Positions 52,913-63,478 of a DNA stretch of 64,000 nucleotides are shown here, piece by piece (within the stretch, counting starts at the first letter, position 1; each line of letters opens with the position of its first letter). Source of the stretch: CBDCCV01 sp965215025 (GTDB taxonomy: Bacteria > Bacteroidota > Rhodothermia > Rhodothermales > Salinibacteraceae); the NCBI GenBank assembly GCA_965215025.1, contig CBDCCV010000001.1:1426001-1490000 (forward strand). Reading direction: 5' to 3'. The notes below the pieces were generated by a model, which worked only from the letters and a program-made list of their open reading frames with translations, was not told where the DNA came from and ran no database searches. The translations under genes and the position numbers were made by a program.

Positions 52913-54517
52913 ATGGCCGACCGATCTGACATGCACCGCACGCGCGCCACGGAGGACCACCTCCAGGCGCAGACCGTCCACGCGGACGAGGGCATCGAGC
53001 GCCGCGGCACGCACCTCCACGAGGGCGACGGCTACCACGACGAGCCGCCCCTGGTGGCCGGCAACCTCTCCTTCCACGACGTCACCGACATGGTGGCCAA
53101 GCACACGGAGAAGAAGACGCCGCTGGCGTGGTACGTGGCCTTTGCCGTTTCCTCGGCGCTCGCGGGCGTGCTCGTCCTCATGCTTGCCTACCAGGTGTGG
53201 AACGGCGTGGGCGTGTGGGGCAACAACCAGCCCGTGGGCTGGGGCTGGCCGATTGTCAACTTCGTGTTCTGGGTCGGCATCGGGCACGCTGGCACGCTCA
53301 TCTCGGCCATCCTCTTCCTCTTCCGGCAGAAGTGGCGCACCTCGATCAACCGCTCGGCCGAGGCCATGACGCTCTTTGCCGTGATCTGTGCCTTGATCTG
53401 GCCGACGTTCCACGTGGGCCGCGTGTGGGTGATCTACTGGACGCTGCCCATCCCGAACCAGATGGAGATGTGGCCGCAGTTCAAAAGCCCGCTCTTGTGG
53501 GACGTCTTTGCCGTGTCGAGCTACTTCATCGTCTCGCTCATCTTCTGGTACGTGGGCCTGATCCCGGACCTGGGCACCATCCGCGACCGCGCTTCGGGCT
53601 GGCGCCGGCGCATCCTGGGCTTTTTTGCGCTGGGCTGGACGGGCGCCAACCGCCACTGGCGCAACTACGAGAAGGCGTACCTCCTCCTGGCTGCGCTGGC
53701 GACGCCGCTCGTCCTCTCGGTGCACTCGGTCGTGTCGTTCGACTTTGCCATCTCCATCTTGCCGGGCTGGCACACGACGATCTTCCCGCCCTACTTCGTG
53801 GCCGGCGCCATCTTCTCCGGCTTTGCCATGGTGGTCACGCTCTTGGTGGTGGCCCGCAAGGTCTACGGGTTGGAAAACCTCATCACCCGCGACCACCTCG
53901 AGAAGATGAACATCATCATCCTGGTGACAGGCACGATTGTGGGCTTTGCCTACATCACCGAGTTCTTCATGGCCTGGTACTCGGGCGTGGAGTACGAGCA
54001 GTACGCCTTCTTGAACCGCGCCACGGGGCCGTACTGGTGGGCGTACTGGATCATGATGAGCTGCAACCTGATCAGCCCGCAGCTCTTCTGGTTCAAAAAG
54101 CTCAGGCGCTCCATCCCGGTGATGTTCGCGCTCTCCATCGTGGTCAACATCGGGATGTGGTTCGAGCGCTTCGTCATCACCGTCACGAGCCTGCACCGCG
54201 ACTACCTCCCCTCGAGCTGGGGGTATTTCTCGCCGACGTGGGTGGACGTGCTCTCGTTTGCCGGCTCGTTCGGCCTCTTCCTCACGCTCTTCCTGCTCTT
54301 CCTGCGCTTCGTGCCGATGGTGGCCATCGCCGAGGTGAAGGGCGTCATGCCCGAGGCCGACCCCCACTTCTACGACGAAGAAGGCGACGGGCACGCCGAA
54401 GGCCACGCCGCCCCCGCGCCGCACTCGTCCGTCCCCTACACCTCGCCCTCCGAGGAGCGCACCGAAGGCCCCGAAACCGTTGACACCAAGGGCGACAAGC
54501 GGCGCCGGCCCGAATGA
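52913..54517 (+). CDS. actC: Alternative complex III subunit ActC, NrfD-like quinol-site protein
   Basis: 534 aa. After a 60-residue polar N-terminus it has ten membrane helices of the NrfD/PsrC family (LAWYVAFAVSSALAGVLVLM, PIVNFVFWVGIGHAGTLISA, FRQKWRTSINRSAEAMTLFA, IWPTFHVGRVWVIYWTLPIP). The helix-loop around HAGTLISAILFLFRQKWRTS is the conserved quinol-site region of the family. The C-terminal tail is acidic and soluble. Quinol is oxidised here or in ActF, with ActB as acceptor. Confidence 0.95.
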   Translation: MADRSDMHRTRATEDHLQAQTVHADEGIERRGTHLHEGDGYHDEPPLVAGNLSFHDVTDMVAKHTEKKTPLAWYVAFAVSSALAGVLVLMLAYQVWNGVGVWGNNQPVGWGWPIVNFVFWVGIGHAGTLISAILFLFRQKWRTSINRSAEAMTLFAVICALIWPTFHVGRVWVIYWTLPIPNQMEMWPQFKSPLLWDVFAVSSYFIVSLIFWYVGLIPDLGTIRDRASGWRRRILGFFALGWTGANRHWRNYEKAYLLLAALATPLVLSVHSVVSFDFAISILPGWHTTIFPPYFVAGAIFSGFAMVVTLLVVARKVYGLENLITRDHLEKMNIIILVTGTIVGFAYITEFFMAWYSGVEYEQYAFLNRATGPYWWAYWIMMSCNLISPQLFWFKKLRRSIPVMFALSIVVNIGMWFERFVITVTSLHRDYLPSSWGYFSPTWVDVLSFAGSFGLFLTLFLLFLRFVPMVAIAEVKGVMPEADPHFYDEEGDGHAEGHAAPAPHSSVPYTSPSEERTEGPETVDTKGDKRRRPE

Positions 54518-54609
54518 TTGTAGGCGTGGATGGACGTGCGGGTGTTTGTGAGAAATCACCCCCGGCGCTTCTCGTCCACCCCTACCCCTAACTTCCCACA
54601 CCCGAAACC

Positions 54610-55413
54610 ATGCTGAAGAAACTCACGCGCGAACTTAAGGCGACGGCGGGCATCTACGAGGCGCGCGAGGACCAGACCTACGGCGTCCTGGCCGAGTTCT
54701 CCAACCCCGGCGCCTTGATGCACGCCGCCGAGGCCATGCGCGAGACCGGCTACACGCACTTCGACACGCACAGCCCGTTCCCCATCCACGGGATGGACCG
54801 CGCCATGGGCCTGACGAACTCGAAGGTGGGCTACTTCACCTTCGGCGGCGCGCTGACGGGGCTGCTCATCGGCTTCCTGCTGCAGTGGTGGACCTCGGCC
54901 GTGGATTACCCCATCAACGTGAGCGGGAAGCCGTTCTTCGCCTTCGAGCCGTCGATCCCCATCATGTTCGAGCTGACGATCCTCTTTGGCGCGTTCGGGA
55001 CGGTGGCCGGGATGCTCGCCCTCAACGGCCTGCCGCGCCCGTACAACCCGCTCTTCTACTCCGACCGCTTCGCCCGCGCCTCGGACGACGGCTTTTTCCT
55101 CCACGTGGCTACAAGCGATGAGCGCTTCGACGCGCGCGAGACGGAGGCCCTCCTGCGGAAGCACGGCGCCACCTACGTCGAGACGCTCAAAGACCACGGC
55201 ACCGCCGGCAGCGGCGTGGAAGAGGAGGAGGGCGAGGCGCGTACGCCGGACGCCTCCGCGCCTCCGCACGTCATAGCACGCCGGGGCGACCAAGACGCGG
55301 CCCGGCGCCGAGGCGAGACGCGCCCGGCCGAGACCGCCGAGCGCGACGGCGGAGAAGGCAGCGGCGGACCCGTCGTGCGCACCTACGAGCACGGCGAAGG
55401 GGATCAAAGGTAA
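54610..55413 (+). CDS. actD: Alternative complex III subunit ActD (DUF3341)
   Basis: 267 aa. An N-terminal soluble part (YGVLAEFSNPGALMHAAEAM, TGYTHFDTHSPFPIHGMDRA) precedes two membrane helices (GYFTFGGALTGLLIGFLLQ and FELTILFGAFGTVAGMLAL), with the conserved LPRPYNPLFYSDRFARASDD after. This is the ActD pattern; it stabilises the membrane part of ACIII. The C-terminal 65 residues form a polar, low-complexity extension not normally seen. 92 bp after actC. Confidence 0.93.
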   Translation: MLKKLTRELKATAGIYEAREDQTYGVLAEFSNPGALMHAAEAMRETGYTHFDTHSPFPIHGMDRAMGLTNSKVGYFTFGGALTGLLIGFLLQWWTSAVDYPINVSGKPFFAFEPSIPIMFELTILFGAFGTVAGMLALNGLPRPYNPLFYSDRFARASDDGFFLHVATSDERFDARETEALLRKHGATYVETLKDHGTAGSGVEEEEGEARTPDASAPPHVIARRGDQDAARRRGETRPAETAERDGGEGSGGPVVRTYEHGEGDQR

Positions 55414-55497
55414 GCGCGTGCCGCCGGACGCGGCCTCGGCTCGGCCTCCGGCGTTCTACGATCCACAGCTTTTACACGCAGCATCCTGTTTCTGATT

Positions 55498-56211
55498 ATG
55501 CGCACACGAATCGCCCTTGTAGCTCTCGCCGTCGCGGGCGTCCTGGCCGGGTGCCGGGGGATGGAGTCGAGCGAGCCGCCCATCCACCCGAATCTGAACA
55601 TGGACTTCCAGGAGCGCTTCGACGCACAGGAGGCCAACCCCTTCTTCGCCGATGACGCCTCCATGCGCCCGCCGCCGCCGGGCACCGTAGCGCGCGGCCT
55701 TTTGCGCGAGGACGAGGCCTTCTTCCTAGGCCGCACCGCCGATGGCGAGTACGTCGGCGAGATCCCCGCGCCCGTCACGCGCGCGCTGATCGAGCGCGGG
55801 CAGGACCGCTACAACGTCTACTGCACCGTGTGCCACGGGCGCGCCGGCTTCGGCCAGGGCGTGATCATGACGGGCGATTACGGCTACACGCCTGCCACAA
55901 GCTACCACATCGAGCGCCTGCGCGAGGCGGCCGACGGCTACATCTACGACGTGATCACCAACGGCGTGCGCAACATGCCGGGCTACGCGCAGCAGATTCC
56001 AGTATCGGACCGATGGGCCATCGTCTCCTACGTCCGCGCCCTGCAGCGGAGCCAGAATGCGGCGGAGAGCGACGTCCCGGCCAGCGTCCTGGCGCGCATC
56101 GAGCAGGGCCGCAGCGCCAACATGGACGCGCAGCGCACTGGCGCCGGCGCCCCCGGCGGCGCTGCCGGCGCGGACACGAGCGCCACCGGCACCGCGCCGA
56201 ATACGAGGTAG
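55498..56211 (+). CDS. actE: Alternative complex III subunit ActE, monohaem cytochrome c lipoprotein
   Basis: 237 aa. Lipoprotein signal MRTRIALVALAVAGVLAGCR (lipid Cys19). The haem motif CTVCH (C109-H113) is followed by GRAGFGQGVIMTGDYGYTPA, and MPGYAQQIPVSDRWAIVSYV supplies a likely Met ligand. It is a single class I cytochrome c domain that relays electrons. The N-terminal NMDFQERFDAQEANPFFADD is typical of ActE. The Gly/Ala/Thr-rich tail ends at a stop codon that lies inside the palindrome at 56208. Confidence 0.95.
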   Translation: MRTRIALVALAVAGVLAGCRGMESSEPPIHPNLNMDFQERFDAQEANPFFADDASMRPPPPGTVARGLLREDEAFFLGRTADGEYVGEIPAPVTRALIERGQDRYNVYCTVCHGRAGFGQGVIMTGDYGYTPATSYHIERLREAADGYIYDVITNGVRNMPGYAQQIPVSDRWAIVSYVRALQRSQNAAESDVPASVLARIEQGRSANMDAQRTGAGAPGGAAGADTSATGTAPNTR

Positions 56212-56234
56212 GGCGTATCGCAATACGCCCCTAC
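56208..56234. repeat. 27-bp palindrome between actE and actF
   Basis: GTAGGGCGTAT and ATACGCCCCTAC pair around a 4-nt centre (one G missing in the left arm). It overlaps the actE stop codon (56209-56211). Confidence 0.85.
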
Positions 56235-56264
56235 GCCCCCCGATTCGTACAAAAGAAAAAACGC

Positions 56265-57530
56265 ATGGCACGCACCGCGAAAAACAGCTCGCCCTTGACC
56301 TGGCTCATCGACCCGGTGGCGCCTTCCGCCGAGGGCGCCACCCGCCGCTACCGCTTCACCGCCGACACGCGCGCGTGGGTGATTCCTACGCTCGTCGGCG
56401 TGGCGCTCCTGGTGCTGAGCGTGGTGGGCTGGGTGCTCGAGCCGGAGCAGTTCTACTTCTCCTACCTCGTGGGCTGGGTGTTCTGCCTGAGCCTGTCCAT
56501 CGGCGCGCTCTTTTTCCTGGTGATCCAGCACCTCACGAAGGCGTGGTGGGGCATCGTCGTGCGGCGGATCGCGGAGGCCTTGGCGTGGAGCTTCCCGCTC
56601 CTGGCGATTTTGGGCATCCCGCTCCTCTTCGGCATGTACGACCTCTACCACTGGACGCACGAGGAGGTGTTCGTCCCCGGCTCGCCGGGCTACGACCCCA
56701 TCATCTCCGGGAAGCGCCCGTACCTGACGGAGTGGTTCTTCTTCGTGCGCATGGCGCTCTACTTCGTGATCTGGACGTACCTCTCGTACCGGCTCTACAC
56801 GCTCTCCGTCCGTAACGACGCGCACCCCGACCGCGACACGCCCGCGCGGCTGCGCACGACGAGCGCCTGGGGCCTGCCGGTCATGGCCATAACGACGGCC
56901 TTCGCTTCCTATGACCTGCTCATGTCGCTCGACCCGCACTGGTTCTCGACGATCTTCGGCGTGTACTTCTTCGCGGGGGCGTTTTTTGCCGTGTTCGCCT
57001 TTATCACGCTCACGGCCATCGTTCTGCAAAAAAACGGCGAGATGCTCTCGGACGTCATCACCAAGGAGCACTACCACGACCTGGGCAAGTACATGTTCGG
57101 GTTCACGGTCTTCTGGGCGTACATCGCCTACAGCCAGTACATGCTCATCTGGTACGGCGGCATCCCGGAGGAGACGCTCTGGTACCGCCACCGCCTCGCG
57201 CACGGGTGGGAGTGGCACAGCGCCGCGCTCCTGGCGCTGCACTTCGTCGTGCCCTTTTTCGTGCTCCTGCCGCGCGCGCCCAAGCGCTTCTTGCCGGTGA
57301 TGAGCGTCATGGCCGTGTGGTTCCTCGTGATGCAGTGGTTCGACCTGCACTGGATCGCCATGCCCGTGCTCGACCCCGACCACGCCGGCTTCCACTGGCT
57401 CGACTTCACGTGCTGGCTCGGCCTTTTCGGCGTGTTCGTGGGCGCGTTCCTCTACCGCCTGGGCCGCCACAGCCTCGTCCCCGAGAAGGACCCGCACCTG
57501 GCCCATTCGCTCCGCTTCGAGAACGTGTAG
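56265..57530 (+). CDS. actF: Alternative complex III subunit ActF, second NrfD-like membrane protein
   Basis: 421 aa from ATG 56265 (MARTAKNSSPLTWLIDPVAP). Ten membrane helices related to ActC but shorter: AWVIPTLVGVALLVLSVVGW, YLVGWVFCLSLSIGALFFLV, IQHLTKAWWGIVVRRIAEAL, TSAWGLPVMAITTAFASYDL, DPHWFSTIFGVYFFAGAFFA, VFWAYIAYSQYMLIWYGGIP. The motif WYGGIPEETLWYRHRLAHGW is a good ActF marker. The open frame extends to 55830 through actE, but with no plausible start. Completes the ACIII membrane domain. Confidence 0.94.
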   Translation: MARTAKNSSPLTWLIDPVAPSAEGATRRYRFTADTRAWVIPTLVGVALLVLSVVGWVLEPEQFYFSYLVGWVFCLSLSIGALFFLVIQHLTKAWWGIVVRRIAEALAWSFPLLAILGIPLLFGMYDLYHWTHEEVFVPGSPGYDPIISGKRPYLTEWFFFVRMALYFVIWTYLSYRLYTLSVRNDAHPDRDTPARLRTTSAWGLPVMAITTAFASYDLLMSLDPHWFSTIFGVYFFAGAFFAVFAFITLTAIVLQKNGEMLSDVITKEHYHDLGKYMFGFTVFWAYIAYSQYMLIWYGGIPEETLWYRHRLAHGWEWHSAALLALHFVVPFFVLLPRAPKRFLPVMSVMAVWFLVMQWFDLHWIAMPVLDPDHAGFHWLDFTCWLGLFGVFVGAFLYRLGRHSLVPEKDPHLAHSLRFENV

Positions 57531-57568
57531 CTTTCACGCTTCTTAACGACACCAACGCTTATCCGATT

Positions 57569-58423
57569 ATGGCACAGGAGAAGGATTACGCATCGCCGGA
57601 CTTCCCGGAGGCGCCCGTGCTTGTGGCGCCGCGCAGCGAGGCCGTCGTAAACGGCCGCGACGTGACGTTCGAGTGGGAGCCGGTGGAAGGGGCCTCGGCG
57701 TACTTCATCGAGGTCGCCACGGACACCACCTTTGACGACCCCGTCGTCGAGCAGAACACGGGCGACAAGACGGCGCTCGCCCTCACGGACGCCTTCGGCA
57801 CTGAGGGGCAGACGTACTACTGGCGCGTGCTGGCTAAGGACGAGCGCGGCTGGAGCCACGGCGACCGCGTGGAAAGCTTCGTGGCCGCCACGGCGGACAA
57901 GGCCGAGGAGGCCGAGTACGCCTCCGCCCGGCCGGACGACGACGCCGAGGGCAGCGGCCCGTACGCCGCCCTCGTCGGCTCGGCCCTGAGAGAGGCCGCC
58001 GCCGAGGCCACCGGCAGCGACGAGCTGCTCGAAGAGGAGCGCGAGGCGGGCGTGGCGCACGAGGGCGTCGAGGCCGGGCAGATCCTCGGCATCGCGGCGG
58101 CGATCCTGCTGGCCGTCATCCTGATCGTGTTCACCCTTTTTTTCTGGGTTGACAACGTGAGCCAGTCGCAGAGCCGGGCGGTGGTGGGCCTCTCCGGCTA
58201 TCCCGAGCTGCGCGAAACGGAGGTCGAGGCCGCCCGCCTCTTGGATCAGTACGAGGTCGTCAGCGAGGAGGAGCGCACGTACCGCATCCCCATCCAGGAG
58301 GCCATGGACCTCATCGTCAACGAGCAGTACGAGGCGCCCGCTTCCGGCGCCGAGCCGACCTTTAGCGACGTGGTGACGGACTCGACGGTGAGCGCCTCGC
58401 AGAGCGCTGAGCAGCGTCCGTGA
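57569..58423 (+). CDS. Fn3-like / single-TM protein within the act-cox cluster
   Basis: 284 aa from ATG 57569, 38 bp after actF. Residues about 10-105 form an Fn3/Ig-like beta domain: APVLVAPRSEAVVNGRDVTF, EGASAYFIEVATDTTFDDPV, GTEGQTYYWRVLAKDERGWS. An acidic stretch (about 110-165) leads to one membrane helix (about 170-195, ILGIAAAILLAVILIVFTLF). The C-terminal 88 residues hold LRETEVEAARLLDQYEVVSE then RTYRIPIQEAMDLIVNEQYE, which resembles, from memory, short proteins in other act/cox clusters with a YG.VD..RIPI..AM motif. No signal peptide is seen. It probably assists ACIII or oxidase assembly. I do not know this combination from other act clusters. Confidence 0.8.
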   Translation: MAQEKDYASPDFPEAPVLVAPRSEAVVNGRDVTFEWEPVEGASAYFIEVATDTTFDDPVVEQNTGDKTALALTDAFGTEGQTYYWRVLAKDERGWSHGDRVESFVAATADKAEEAEYASARPDDDAEGSGPYAALVGSALREAAAEATGSDELLEEEREAGVAHEGVEAGQILGIAAAILLAVILIVFTLFFWVDNVSQSQSRAVVGLSGYPELRETEVEAARLLDQYEVVSEEERTYRIPIQEAMDLIVNEQYEAPASGAEPTFSDVVTDSTVSASQSAEQRP

Positions 58424-58522
58424 AGTTCTGTCGGAATAGGCGTTTAGCGGAAAACAACAGCCGCTGATGCGTTAAAGCATCACCGCACGCAAACGCCCCT
58501 CGCCACGACGCCGCGCCGCGCT

Positions 58523-59419
58523 ATGCAGATGGCTCCCGGTCTTAGCAAAAAAGCGACGATGTGGCTCGCCGCCAGCCTCTTGCTGATGGCCGGCCTAGCG
58601 CCCCCCGAGGCGGCGTTGGCGCAACGCAGCGGGCAGCAGCTCAAGGCGTTCGAGGGCGTCGGCATCGAGGAGCAGCTGGGCGAGACGCTGCCCATGGACC
58701 TCGTGCTCACAAACGCCGACGGCCAAGCCGTGCGCCTCGGCGACTACTTCGACGGCGAGACGCCGGTGGTGATGCAGTTCGCCTACTTCTCCTGCCCGAT
58801 GCTTTGCCCGCTCATGCTCGACGGCCTCACCACCACGCTCCAGGGCATGGCCTGGACGCCGGGCGACGAGTTCGAGGTCGTCACCGTGAGCTTCGACCCG
58901 CGCGACACGCCGGAGCAGGCCGCCCGCGAGAAGGCTAAGTACGTCCAAAAGCTGGGCAAGTACGGCGCCGCCGAGGGCTGGCACTTCCTCACCGCCGACG
59001 AGGCGACGATCAACACGCTCACGCAGGCCGCCGGCTTCAACTTCAAGTGGATCGAGGCCGAGCAGGAGTTTGCGCATCCCACCGCCGTGCTCTTCCTCAG
59101 CGGCGAGGGGAAGCTCTCGCGCTACCTTTTCGGGATGCAGCCCTCGCCGGGCGACGCGCGCAAGGCGCTCGTGGAAGCCTCCAACGGCGAGGTCGGCTCC
59201 ATCGTGGATCAGGCCATCTTGTACTGCTTTCAGTTCGACCCGAACGAGAACTCGTACGTCGCTAACGCTTTCAACATCATGCGCTTAGGCGGCGTCCTGA
59301 CGATGCTCATCCTGGGCGGTATGCTCTTCTTCTTCTGGCGCCGCGAGGGCGGCAGCGGAGGCGCCGGCGGCCACGAAGCTGAAGAGGCCCCCGCGCCGCT
59401 GGCCGGCTCGGCAGCATAA
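58523..59419 (+). CDS. SCO1/SenC copper chaperone for the oxidase CuA site
   Basis: 298 aa. Signal peptide MQMAPGLSKKATMWLAASLL (to ALAQ), then a thioredoxin-like SCO domain: GDYFDGETPVVMQFAYFSCP with the copper ligands C91 and C95 (CPMLC), EFEVVTVSFDPRDTPEQAAR and the third ligand H185 (EFAHPTAVLFLSG). A C-terminal membrane helix (LGGVLTMLILGGMLFFFW, about 255-275) anchors it. It delivers copper to CoxB, encoded 73 bp downstream. Placement between the act genes and cox genes is usual in such clusters. Confidence 0.95.
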   Translation: MQMAPGLSKKATMWLAASLLLMAGLAPPEAALAQRSGQQLKAFEGVGIEEQLGETLPMDLVLTNADGQAVRLGDYFDGETPVVMQFAYFSCPMLCPLMLDGLTTTLQGMAWTPGDEFEVVTVSFDPRDTPEQAAREKAKYVQKLGKYGAAEGWHFLTADEATINTLTQAAGFNFKWIEAEQEFAHPTAVLFLSGEGKLSRYLFGMQPSPGDARKALVEASNGEVGSIVDQAILYCFQFDPNENSYVANAFNIMRLGGVLTMLILGGMLFFFWRREGGSGGAGGHEAEEAPAPLAGSAA

Positions 59420-59492
59420 GCCCCCCTACGAATTTACGCGACGCCTCCGCGCGGCGCTCTTCCCGTTTACGAGACTAAAAGACGCAACACCC

Positions 59493-60602
59493 ATGGGCGA
59501 AAAAGGCACCCTTTGGCTTCCGGAGCAGGCCTCCACGCTCGCGCCGGAGATCGACAGCCTGTTCTACTTCGTGTTCTGGACGAGCGTCGTGTTCATGGTG
59601 CTCGTCGTAGGCGGGATGCTCTTCTTTGCGTACAAGTACCGCCGCCGCAGCGCCGTTGACGAGCCGCGCCTCGTCAAGGAAAGCAAGATCTTGGAAGCCT
59701 CGTGGGTCGTTATCCCCACGCTTCTAGTGCTTATCGTGTTCAACTGGGGGTTTAAGACGTTTATCGAAATCGGCACGGCGCCGCCGGATTCGTACGAGAT
59801 CAGCGTGCGGGCGTGGCAGTGGGCGTGGGAATTCGAGTACCCGAACGGCACCACCATCGGGAACGAGCTGCACGTGCCCGTGGGCCGGCCCGTGAAGCTG
59901 ACCATGAGCAGCGAGGACGTGATCCACAGCCTGTTCATCCCCGCCTTCCGCGTCAAGCACGACGTCCTGCCTAACCGCTACACCTCGCTCTGGTTTGAGG
60001 CCACGAAGACGGGCACGTACCAGCTGCAATGCACGGAGTACTGCGGCACGCAGCACTCGGGCATGGACGCCACCGTGGTCGTGCACGACCAGCAGGGCTT
60101 CAACGAATGGCTCGAATCGGGCGGCGGCGTAGCTGACCTGTCTCCGCTCGAGTACGGCGAGGTCCTCTACGAAGGCCAGGGCTGCAACGCCTGCCACTCG
60201 CTCGACGGCTCGAACATGGTGGGGCCGACGTGGGAGGGCCTCTACGGCACCGAGGGCCACCCGATGAGCGACGGCTCGACGGTGACGGTGGACATCAACT
60301 ACCTCCGCGAGGCGATCCTCGAACCCGGCGCGAAGATCGTGCAGGGGTACCAGAACGTGATGCCCGCCTCGTACAGCAACCTGAACGAGCAGCAGTTGAG
60401 CGCGCTCATCGCCTTCATGGCCGCGCAGAGCGACAAGACGGTGCCGGGCGAGACGGTGCCCGGCCAGAACGGAGGCGGCGGCGCCGAGGACGGCCAGGCC
60501 GCCGACACCACCGGAGCCGACACCACCGGAGCCGGCGCCGAGGCAGGCGCGGAAGACGCAAGCACCGAGCGGGCCGGCACTGAACAGGCCAACACGCAGT
60601 AA
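59493..60602 (+). CDS. coxB: Cytochrome c oxidase subunit II, caa3 type with fused cytochrome c domain
   Basis: 369 aa. Two N-terminal membrane helices (SLFYFVFWTSVVFMVLVVGG and ASWVVIPTLLVLIVFNWGF) hold the subunit. The CuA domain has H145 (DVIHSLFIPAFRVKHDVLPN) and the CTEYCGTQHSGM site (C180, C184, H188, M191). A C-terminal cytochrome c domain carries CNACH (C231-H235) with VGPTWEGLYG, and MPASYSNLNEQQLSALIAFM provides the Met ligand. This makes it the electron entry of a caa3 oxidase, receiving electrons from ACIII, possibly directly. The tail is Gly/Ala/Thr-rich. Confidence 0.96.
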   Translation: MGEKGTLWLPEQASTLAPEIDSLFYFVFWTSVVFMVLVVGGMLFFAYKYRRRSAVDEPRLVKESKILEASWVVIPTLLVLIVFNWGFKTFIEIGTAPPDSYEISVRAWQWAWEFEYPNGTTIGNELHVPVGRPVKLTMSSEDVIHSLFIPAFRVKHDVLPNRYTSLWFEATKTGTYQLQCTEYCGTQHSGMDATVVVHDQQGFNEWLESGGGVADLSPLEYGEVLYEGQGCNACHSLDGSNMVGPTWEGLYGTEGHPMSDGSTVTVDINYLREAILEPGAKIVQGYQNVMPASYSNLNEQQLSALIAFMAAQSDKTVPGETVPGQNGGGGAEDGQAADTTGADTTGAGAEAGAEDASTERAGTEQANTQ

Positions 60603-60668
60603 GTACAACGCCTTGTAGGACGTCGGACTCTCCCGCCGGCGCCATCTTTACCCAAGTCGGAACACGCC

Positions 60669-62477
<1,809 letters not shown>

Positions 62478-62497
62478 GCGTTGCTGCACGCCGCCAC

Positions 62498-62525
62498 GTA
62501 GGGGCACGGCGCGCCGTGCCCCTAC
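62498..62525. repeat. 28-bp perfect palindrome between coxA and coxC
   Basis: Half-site GTAGGGGCACGGCG, followed by its exact complement. It lies 20 bp after the coxA stop and 24 bp before coxC. Nearly identical to 52854-52881. Confidence 0.95.
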
Positions 62526-62549
62526 AACCACCACCAAACATTGAACGTC

Positions 62550-63281
62550 ATGGCCAACACCGCCACCGCTATAAAGCAGAAGCAGGGGGCCACGCCGCAG
62601 GACCAGGCCACGCACGCGGGGGACGCCCCGCACGCGCACCCCTCGCACCTGCAGCACCACTTCGTCTCGAGCGAGCAGCAGTTCGACTCGGCGAAGCTGG
62701 GGATGTGGCTTTTCCTCATCACCGAGATCCTGCTCTTTAGCGCCATGTTCGTGGCGTACGCCGTGTACCGCTCCTGGCATCCGGAGACGTGGGCGGCGGC
62801 CTCGACCACGCTCGACTGGGTCATGGGCGGGACGAACACCATCGTGCTCCTGGCCTCGTCGTTCACCGTGGCGCTCTCGATCCACTACGCGCAGCGCAAC
62901 GACCGCAAAAAGACGACGTGGCTCCTCGTGGCCACGCTGCTTCTGGCCGGCGTCTTCCTCGTGATTAAGTATTTCGAGTACACGGCCAAGTTCGAGCACG
63001 GCGTCTACCCCGGCGGCTTCTTCGATCCGCACGGCGAGCACTACGACTTCCTGACCGAGGTCCCGTACGCTGCGCAGTTCTTCTCCATCTACTTCGTCGC
63101 CACGGGCATCCACGGCCTGCACGTGCTCATCGGCATGGGGCTGATCGGGTGGATCGCCTCGCGGGCGTGGCGCGGGCACTTCTCAAGCGAGTACTACACG
63201 CCCGTCGAACTGACCGGCCTCTACTGGCACCTCGTGGACATCATCTGGATCTTCCTCTTCCCGCTTCTTTATCTGATTTAA
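62550..63281 (+). CDS. coxC: Cytochrome c oxidase subunit III
   Basis: 243 aa from ATG 62550 (MANTATAIKQKQGATPQDQA). Five membrane helices in the usual order: KLGMWLFLITEILLFSAMFV, TLDWVMGGTNTIVLLASSF, TTWLLVATLLLAGVFLVIKY, FFSIYFVATGIHGLHVLIGM and LTGLYWHLVDIIWIFLFPLL. The conserved FFxxTGxHGxHV and YWHxVDxxWxFLFP blocks are clear. It supports the D-channel of CoxA. A TTG at 62541 in frame is not needed. Confidence 0.96.
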   Translation: MANTATAIKQKQGATPQDQATHAGDAPHAHPSHLQHHFVSSEQQFDSAKLGMWLFLITEILLFSAMFVAYAVYRSWHPETWAAASTTLDWVMGGTNTIVLLASSFTVALSIHYAQRNDRKKTTWLLVATLLLAGVFLVIKYFEYTAKFEHGVYPGGFFDPHGEHYDFLTEVPYAAQFFSIYFVATGIHGLHVLIGMGLIGWIASRAWRGHFSSEYYTPVELTGLYWHLVDIIWIFLFPLLYLI

Positions 63282-63318
63282 CCCAAGTTGTGAAGCAGAG
63301 CGAAAACGCTCGCTTTTC

Positions 63319-63391
63319 GTCATCCTGAACGCAGTGAAGGATCTCTTAGAATGCTCCAACGGGGGAGATCCTTCGCTCTGCTCAGGACGAC
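63319..63391. repeat. GTCATCCTGA...GGATCTC inverted repeat between coxC and coxD
   Basis: Left arm gtcatcctgaacgcagtgaa (continuing ggatctc, to 63345) and right arm gagatccttcgctctgctca (63365, continuing to ggacgac at 63391) pair with a few mismatches around a 19-nt loop. Sequences of this type are common in unrelated bacterial genomes. A half copy of the GGCGAATGG word family (cattcgccactcaccacttg) follows at 63450. Confidence 0.85.
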
Positions 63392-63478
63392 AACAGTGTA
63401 AGCCACAACTCGGATCAATTCAGCGGCGGAGCGCTGCTGCTCCGCATCCCCATTCGCCACTCACCACTTGCCCCGAAA

